64,000 bases of DNA from assembly GCA_018402135.1 (NCBI GenBank), contig JAGYJF010000002.1:658501-722500 (forward strand), read 5' to 3'. The translations under genes and the position numbers were made by a program. Positions 59,230 to 64,000 of this stretch are shown here, in pieces. Positions within the stretch are counted from its first letter, which is position 1. Each line of letters opens with the position of its first letter. The notes under the pieces are model-generated. The model was given only the letters and a program-made list of their open reading frames with translations. It was not told the origin of the DNA and searched no databases. Origin of the DNA: Flavobacteriaceae bacterium (lineage in GTDB: Bacteria > Bacteroidota > Bacteroidia > Flavobacteriales > Flavobacteriaceae).

Positions 59230-61605
59230 ATGAAGTTTAAAAGTCTTGGATTACTTTTCATATATTTTGTTTTACCGCTATCAATATTTTCTCAAGATAA
59301 ATTTACCTTAAGAGGTACCATATCAGACAGCAATACGAACGAAACACTAATTGGCGTAACCGTGTTAATTGAAGAACTTCAAACAGGGACTTCTACCAAC
59401 GAATACGGTTTCTTTTCAATTACACTTCCAGAAGCAAATTATACCATTCAAATCTCATATCTAGGATATAAAACTATCACTAGATTAGTAAACCTAAATC
59501 AAAATTTGAATTTAAATTTTTCCATGGAAGAATCCTCAGAAAGTTTAAATGAAATTGTCATCACTGAAAACGTCGAAAAACTTGATTTAAAGCGACCTCA
59601 AATGAGTGTAAATTCACTTTCAATAAACACAATAAAGCAAATGCCCGTGGTGCTTGGTGAAGTAGACATTATTAAATCAATAACACTATTACCAGGCGTT
59701 ACTAACGCTGGGGAAGGTTCCTCAGGTTTTAATGTTCGTGGTGGCTCGGTAGATCAAAATTTAATTCTACTAGATGAAGCCACCATTTTTAATTCATCGC
59801 ATTTGTTTGGATTTTTCTCGGTATTTAATCCCGATGCCATAAAAGATTTAAAATTATTTAAAGGTGGTATTCCCGCCAAATACGGAGGCCGAGTTTCTTC
59901 TGTGTTAGATATTTATCAAAAAGAAGGCAACAGTAACAACTTCAAATTAAGTGGTGGTATCGGTCTGGTATCTAGTAGATTAATGGCAGAGGGTCCGCTT
60001 AAAAAAAACAAAGGATCCTTTTTAGTAGCTGGACGAAGCAGTTATGCACATTTATTTTTACCATTATTCGATATTGATAATAGCGCTTACTTTTACGATT
60101 TAAACACCAAACTTAGCTATCGGATAAACGACAATAACAGTGTTTATTTATCGGGGTATTTTGGCAGAGATGTATTTGAAATTTCCGATAGTTTTGAAAA
60201 CACCTATGGAAATTCAGTTTTAAATTTTAGATGGAATCATTTATTTACAGATAAGTTGTTTTCAAACCTTTCATTAATTTATTCTGATTATTATTATGGA
60301 CTAAAACTAAATTTTGTGGAATTTGATTGGAATTCTGGTATTCAAAATTTCAACCTCAGATACGACTTAAAACATTATTTAACACCAAAACTAAAACTGG
60401 AATATGGATTAAACAGTATTTATTATAGCTTTAATCCAGGCGAAATTAGACCCACCACTGAAACCTCTGGTATCAATCCGTTCGATCTTATTAAAAAGTA
60501 CGCCTTTGAAAACGCTCTTTATTTTGATGCCGAACAACAAATTAGCGATAATTTTTCAGTGTCGTATGGCTTAAGGTTTAGTTCATTTTTAAGACTTGGT
60601 CAAGATGAACTGAATGTTTATGAAAATAACGAAGCGGTGGTATTTAATCAAGACCTACAAATTTACGAAAAAGCAAATCCAACGGGAACCGAAAGTTTTA
60701 ATAGGTCTGATGTAATTGAATCGTTTTACAATTTTGAACCGCGTTTTTCAATGTCCTATCAATTAAATCAGAATACAGCTTTAAAGGCCAGTTATAATCG
60801 CATGAGTCAATATTTACACTTATTATCGAATACTACTTCGCCAACACCTTTAGATGTTTGGGCTCCAAGTGGTAATTTCATAAAACCGCAATTGTTAGAT
60901 CAATTTGCCATAGGTTATTTCAAAACTTTAAAGGATGATGCGTATTCTCTCGAAATAGAAAGTTTCTACAAAACCATCCAAAACAGAATCGACTATATAG
61001 ATGGTGCCGATTTAATAGCCAATAACGCCATTGAACAAATAATTTTAAATGGAAGGAGTCGTGCTTACGGTTTAGAAATTCTTTTTAAGAAAAACGAAGG
61101 TGCATTAAAAGGCTGGTTTGCTTATACGCTTTCAAAATCAGAGCAACAAACTCCTGGACGAACAGCGCTTGAAACTGGTATCAATAATGGCGAATGGTAC
61201 AACACCCCTTGGGATAAAACCCATGATATTTCAATTACAACCACCTACGACTTAAATAAGAAATGGAGTTTTAGTTCAAATTTTCTGTTTCAAACTGGCT
61301 TACCCGTTACATTTCCTATCGGCCAATACGAATATAACGGTTTGTCAGTTCCTAGTTTTGAATCCCGCAATGCTAGTAGATTGCCAAGCTATCATAGGCT
61401 TGATGTTTCTGCCATTTACAATCCCAAACCAGATAGTACCAAACGTTGGAAAGGTCAATGGGTTTTTAGTATTTACAATGCCTACAATCGTAGAAATGCG
61501 GCTTCTATAGATTTTAGACAAGATAGAAACAACGCACAGAATGAAGCTGTTAGACTGTCTATTTTTGGAATTATCCCGTCAGTAACCTATAATTTTAAGT
61601 TTTAA
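59230..61605 (+). CDS. TonB-dependent outer membrane receptor with carboxypeptidase-like N-terminal domain
   Basis: Outer membrane transporter of 791 aa. It has a signal peptide (about 1-21), a carboxypeptidase D regulatory-like beta-sandwich (about 25-110, TLRGTISDSNTNETLIGVTVLIEE), a plug domain (about 125-220, GEGSSGFNVRGGSVDQNLILLDEA) and a beta-barrel to the C-terminal aromatic-ended strand (SVTYNFKF). It is smaller than SusC-type receptors. The next gene, two bases on, encodes a DUF4249 lipoprotein, a common partnership. Substrate is unknown. Confidence 0.93.
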   Translation: MKFKSLGLLFIYFVLPLSIFSQDKFTLRGTISDSNTNETLIGVTVLIEELQTGTSTNEYGFFSITLPEANYTIQISYLGYKTITRLVNLNQNLNLNFSMEESSESLNEIVITENVEKLDLKRPQMSVNSLSINTIKQMPVVLGEVDIIKSITLLPGVTNAGEGSSGFNVRGGSVDQNLILLDEATIFNSSHLFGFFSVFNPDAIKDLKLFKGGIPAKYGGRVSSVLDIYQKEGNSNNFKLSGGIGLVSSRLMAEGPLKKNKGSFLVAGRSSYAHLFLPLFDIDNSAYFYDLNTKLSYRINDNNSVYLSGYFGRDVFEISDSFENTYGNSVLNFRWNHLFTDKLFSNLSLIYSDYYYGLKLNFVEFDWNSGIQNFNLRYDLKHYLTPKLKLEYGLNSIYYSFNPGEIRPTTETSGINPFDLIKKYAFENALYFDAEQQISDNFSVSYGLRFSSFLRLGQDELNVYENNEAVVFNQDLQIYEKANPTGTESFNRSDVIESFYNFEPRFSMSYQLNQNTALKASYNRMSQYLHLLSNTTSPTPLDVWAPSGNFIKPQLLDQFAIGYFKTLKDDAYSLEIESFYKTIQNRIDYIDGADLIANNAIEQIILNGRSRAYGLEILFKKNEGALKGWFAYTLSKSEQQTPGRTALETGINNGEWYNTPWDKTHDISITTTYDLNKKWSFSSNFLFQTGLPVTFPIGQYEYNGLSVPSFESRNASRLPSYHRLDVSAIYNPKPDSTKRWKGQWVFSIYNAYNRRNAASIDFRQDRNNAQNEAVRLSIFGIIPSVTYNFKF

Positions 61606-61607
61606 TC

Positions 61608-62423
61608 ATGAAACATTTTTTTTCATATATAGTGGTCTTTTTTGCGATAGTCTCCTGCGAAGATGTGATTGATGTGGATCTCAATACAGAAGCACCCAGA
61701 TTGGTTATAGAAGCTTCGATAAATTGGCAGAAAGGAACACCAGGTAATTTACAAAGTGTAAAATTATCCCTCACAGCACCTTTCTTTAACGACAATGTAC
61801 CACCTGCAAATGGTGCAGAAGTATTGATTGCGGATAGTAGTGATAATGTTTTTATATTTAGTGAAGTAGGAAACGATGGTATTTACACAAACAATGATTT
61901 TGTGCCAATTATCAATGACACTTATCAGCTAATTATTAATTATGAAGGAGAAACTTATACTGCTACCGAAACTTTAAAATCCGTGGTACCGATTGATTCT
62001 GTAGAACAAAACGATAGTGGCGGTTTTAGCAACGAAGAAACCGAACTAAAAGCTTTCTTTAATGATCCAGCCGATGAAGAAAACTATTATTTTTTTGAAT
62101 TTATCAGTGATATACCAGCTATTCCTAGTTTGGATGTTTATAACGACGAATTTACAAATGGTAATCAGATGTTTGGATTTTATACCGAGGAAGAACTAAC
62201 TGCTGGAGATGAAGTAACTATCAGAATTCACGGCACTTCGGAGCGTTTTTATAACTTTATGTTTATTTTACTTCAGCAAATTAGTGAAGAAGGTGGCGGA
62301 CCCTTTGAAACCCAGCCAGCAACAGTGAGAGGAAATATTGTGAATCAAACCAATCCAGATCACTATCCATTTGGATACTTTAGACTTTCTGAAATGGATG
62401 AATTTATTTATACCGTACAATAA
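61608..62423 (+). CDS. DUF4249 lipoprotein, TonB receptor partner
   Basis: A 271-residue lipoprotein with signal FFSYIVVFFAIVSC (lipobox Cys17) and the opening CEDVIDVDLNTEAPRLVIEASI typical of DUF4249. The body is a beta-rich domain with NGAEVLIADSSDN and DTYQLIINYEGETYTATE. Members of this family occur next to TonB receptors and probably sit at the outer membrane; their exact role is not known. Cotranscribed with the receptor gene. Confidence 0.88.
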   Translation: MKHFFSYIVVFFAIVSCEDVIDVDLNTEAPRLVIEASINWQKGTPGNLQSVKLSLTAPFFNDNVPPANGAEVLIADSSDNVFIFSEVGNDGIYTNNDFVPIINDTYQLIINYEGETYTATETLKSVVPIDSVEQNDSGGFSNEETELKAFFNDPADEENYYFFEFISDIPAIPSLDVYNDEFTNGNQMFGFYTEEELTAGDEVTIRIHGTSERFYNFMFILLQQISEEGGGPFETQPATVRGNIVNQTNPDHYPFGYFRLSEMDEFIYTVQ

Positions 62424-62536
62424 TGTCTTGTTATTAAATCTTACTGTTGGCAATTCTTTTTACAACCGTTGGTAGTATTTAAAAATAAAAGTATTTGTCG
62501 GTTATCACAAACCACAAAAACTTGTAAATTTAACCC

Positions 62537-63367
62537 ATGCATTTTAATAAAATAACAGAATCGGACTCCCCTTACTCAGATATTGAAAAAATGAGTACTG
62601 AGCAAATCCTTCAAACTATAAATAAGGAAGATCAAACTGTAGCAAGCTCCGTAAAAAAGGTGCTTCCACAAATTAAAATATTAGTAGATCAAATCACTAC
62701 AAAAATACAGTCCGGAGGTCGTTTATTTTATATGGGTGCCGGAACAAGCGGTCGATTAGGTATACTAGACGCCAGTGAATGTCCACCAACCTTTGGTGTT
62801 GATAAAGATTTGGTAATTGGACTTATTGCAGGTGGCGATACGGCTATTAGAAATGCCGTTGAGTTTGCTGAAGATTCGCTTAGCCAAGGTTGGGAAGACC
62901 TTAAAGCAAAAAATATTTCTACCAAAGATGTTGTTATTGGCATTGCTGCTTCGGGCACTACACCCTATGTCTTGGGTGCCTTAGAACAATGTAATCAACA
63001 CGACATCACAACAGGCTGTATCACTTGCAACGTGGGAAGTCCTTTGTCAGTTTTAGCAAAATTCCCAATTGAAGTTGTAGTCGGACCGGAATTTATTACA
63101 GGTAGCTCCAGAATGAAAGCAGGCACTGCTCAAAAAATGATTTTAAATATGATTTCTACTGCCGTCATGATCAAGCTCAACCGAATCAAAGGGAACAAAA
63201 TGGTCGATATGCAATTAAGCAATAACAAATTGGTTGAACGCGGCACTAAAATGATTATGGACGAATTAAATCTTTCGCAACTAGCAGCGGAGACCTTACT
63301 ATTAAAACACAAAAACGTAAGAGCTGCCATAACTTCCTATAAAGATGACACAACCCAGAACCAATAA
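62537..63367 (+). CDS. murQ: N-acetylmuramic acid 6-phosphate etherase
   Basis: Cleaves the lactyl ether of MurNAc 6-phosphate during peptidoglycan recycling. The 276-residue SIS-domain protein has YMGAGTSGRLGILDASECPPTFGVD, IAGGDTAIRNAVEFAEDS (catalytic Glu region) and GSSRMKAGTAQKMILNMIST, the MurQ signatures. It is about 25 residues shorter than E. coli MurQ at the C-terminus. It overlaps the next small gene by 23 bases. Confidence 0.95.
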   Translation: MHFNKITESDSPYSDIEKMSTEQILQTINKEDQTVASSVKKVLPQIKILVDQITTKIQSGGRLFYMGAGTSGRLGILDASECPPTFGVDKDLVIGLIAGGDTAIRNAVEFAEDSLSQGWEDLKAKNISTKDVVIGIAASGTTPYVLGALEQCNQHDITTGCITCNVGSPLSVLAKFPIEVVVGPEFITGSSRMKAGTAQKMILNMISTAVMIKLNRIKGNKMVDMQLSNNKLVERGTKMIMDELNLSQLAAETLLLKHKNVRAAITSYKDDTTQNQ

Positions 63368-63575
63368 AGAAATACTCTACAAAGGAATTAAAATAATGGC
63401 ACTAACCTTGCTGCTCATGTTTTTAGGCCCTACACTTCTTTACATAGGAATAGCAAACAAAAACAGCGAACTGTCTATACTTACCATAATCGTTGGCAGT
63501 GTTATCTGCATAGCTGCTATCATTTCAGCTTTTTATGGTTTGAACACCATTATGAAGAGTATGTTTGGGAAGTAA
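63345..63575 (+). CDS. DUF6095 family small membrane protein
   Basis: A 76-residue protein with two hydrophobic helices (about 18-36 and 43-65). TNKEILYKGIKIMALTLLLMFLGP matches the DUF6095 family of Flavobacteriaceae, recalled from memory. The ATG at 63345 lies inside the end of murQ; a later ATG exists but would remove part of the conserved N-terminus. Function unknown. Confidence 0.78.
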   Translation: MTQPRTNKEILYKGIKIMALTLLLMFLGPTLLYIGIANKNSELSILTIIVGSVICIAAIISAFYGLNTIMKSMFGK

Positions 63576-63715
63576 TACTGCTCCTCTATAAACGTCTCAC
63601 TTTATCAGGTAGATAGAGAATATTACTATATTATTATTTTAGGATTAGTCGTATCGCTCTAGTTGCAATATGATATAACTTAAAACATCTACAATTCAGA
63701 AAGTATATAAAACAA

Positions 63716-63747
63716 AAAAGCCATTCATAATTAAATGAATGGCTTTT
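63716..63747 (-). terminator. Terminator of the rRNA operon
   Basis: AAAAGCCATTCAT (63716-63728) pairs perfectly with ATGAATGGCTTTT (63735-63747), next to the 3' end of the 5S gene. On the minus strand it ends in a T run. Confidence 0.88.
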
Positions 63748-63751
63748 CAAA

Positions 63752-63857
63752 AAAGGCGATGACCTACTCTCCCACAATGCAGTACCATCGGCGCTAATGG
63801 GCTTAACTACTCTGTTCGGAATGGTTAGAGGTGAGCCCCATTGCAATAATCACCTTA
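63752..63857 (-). rRNA. rrf: 5S ribosomal RNA
   Basis: On the minus strand the sequence reads GGTGATTATTGCAATGGGG, then CCGAACAGAGTAGTTAAGCC, GCGCCGATGGTACTGCA and GGGAGAGTAGGTCATCGCC, the conserved 5S core. The ends are placed by similarity and may be off by a few bases. An open frame of 70 codons over it on the minus strand is spurious. Confidence 0.93.
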
Positions 63858-63961
63858 AATCTTTCGGAAGACAATCTTAATTATCCCCGTATAGGTTGAC
63901 ATATTGAAAAAAATCATAAAAAACATTTAAACTTATACTCTATAAAAAAACAAGCGTACAA

Positions 63962-64000
63962 TAAGCCTATGGGTTATTAGTACTACTCGGCTATGACATT
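63962..64000 (-). rRNA. rrl: 23S ribosomal RNA, 3' end (cut by window)
   Basis: The minus strand reads TGAGTAGTACTAATAACCC-like sequence (here GCCGAGTAGTACTAATAACC) followed by ATAGGCTTAT, the usual last bases of 23S rRNA. The rest lies beyond the window. A spacer of about 100 bases, without a tRNA gene, separates it from 5S. Confidence 0.85.

Noticed and set aside
63634..63846. Open frame of 70 codons on the minus strand
   Set aside because: It overlies the 5S rRNA gene and its terminator; the rRNA match explains the sequence.

Overview
The window is ordinary chromosomal DNA of a marine-type Flavobacteriaceae bacterium (phylum Bacteroidota). Evidence: AT-rich coding sequence with few Shine-Dalgarno sites; many -7 promoter boxes of the Bacteroidota form TAnnTTTG; proteins ending in type IX secretion (T9SS) sorting domains; a TonB receptor/DUF4249 pair; and lineage-typical genes (PorD/DUF4835, DUF2911, DUF2279, DUF6095, Flavobacteria-type RNA polymerase omega). 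Genus and species cannot be fixed from this sequence.

Layout. 1-12.7 kb: 3' part of secA, an M23 peptidase, DUF2911, meaB, a sugar-nucleotide epimerase and a GT2 enzyme, a PAP2 phosphatase, a methyltransferase, a LolD-type ABC ATPase, an exonuclease/GIY-YIG repair protein, a voltage-gated K+ channel with a zinc ribbon, and miaA. 12.7-17.8 kb: a leftward unit GT2-YbbR-coaE-histidine kinase-response regulator. 17.8-24.4 kb: three leftward surface or secreted protein genes; two have intact T9SS C-terminal domains and the third has its sorting domain thrown out of frame by one extra base. 24.4-31.8 kb: fabI, recN, the operon bamD-rpoZ-coaBC-porD, and dapA with its upstream partner. 31.8-43.4 kb: a split 5'-nucleotidase pair, a membrane protein, GNAT-prmC-ligA, ribD-HAD-EamA-YigZ, a thioesterase, dnaA and a low-molecular-weight phosphatase. 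43.4-52.8 kb: a T9SS-exported sugar dehydrogenase, an RsmI-family methylase, a lysozyme-fold protein, dapF-GNAT-mltG-DUF2279 (cell wall), an HtrA protease and a long-form GAPDH. 52.9-56.1 kb: two beta-propeller lipoproteins, a coiled-coil membrane protein, trmD and rplS. 56.2-63.6 kb: an ORF-free unit that looks like an independent ~500 nt non-coding RNA gene, monomeric NADP-isocitrate dehydrogenase, TonB receptor/DUF4249, murQ and DUF6095. The right end is the tail of a leftward rRNA operon (23S 3' end, 5S, terminator).

The genes mostly serve housekeeping roles: envelope building (bamD, porD, secA, dapA, dapF, mltG, murQ, PAP2), coenzyme A synthesis (coaE, coaBC), DNA repair (recN, ligA, exonuclease), translation (miaA, trmD, prmC, rplS) and extracellular nutrient use. 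I found no transposons, prophage, CRISPR array, tRNA gene or recognisable defence island. The items most worth a second look are the ORF-free transcription unit at 56.2-56.75 kb, the frameshifted sorting signal at 22.7 kb, the exonuclease gene without a standard start codon, and promoter boxes only six bases from the start codon at dapF and the GT2 gene.
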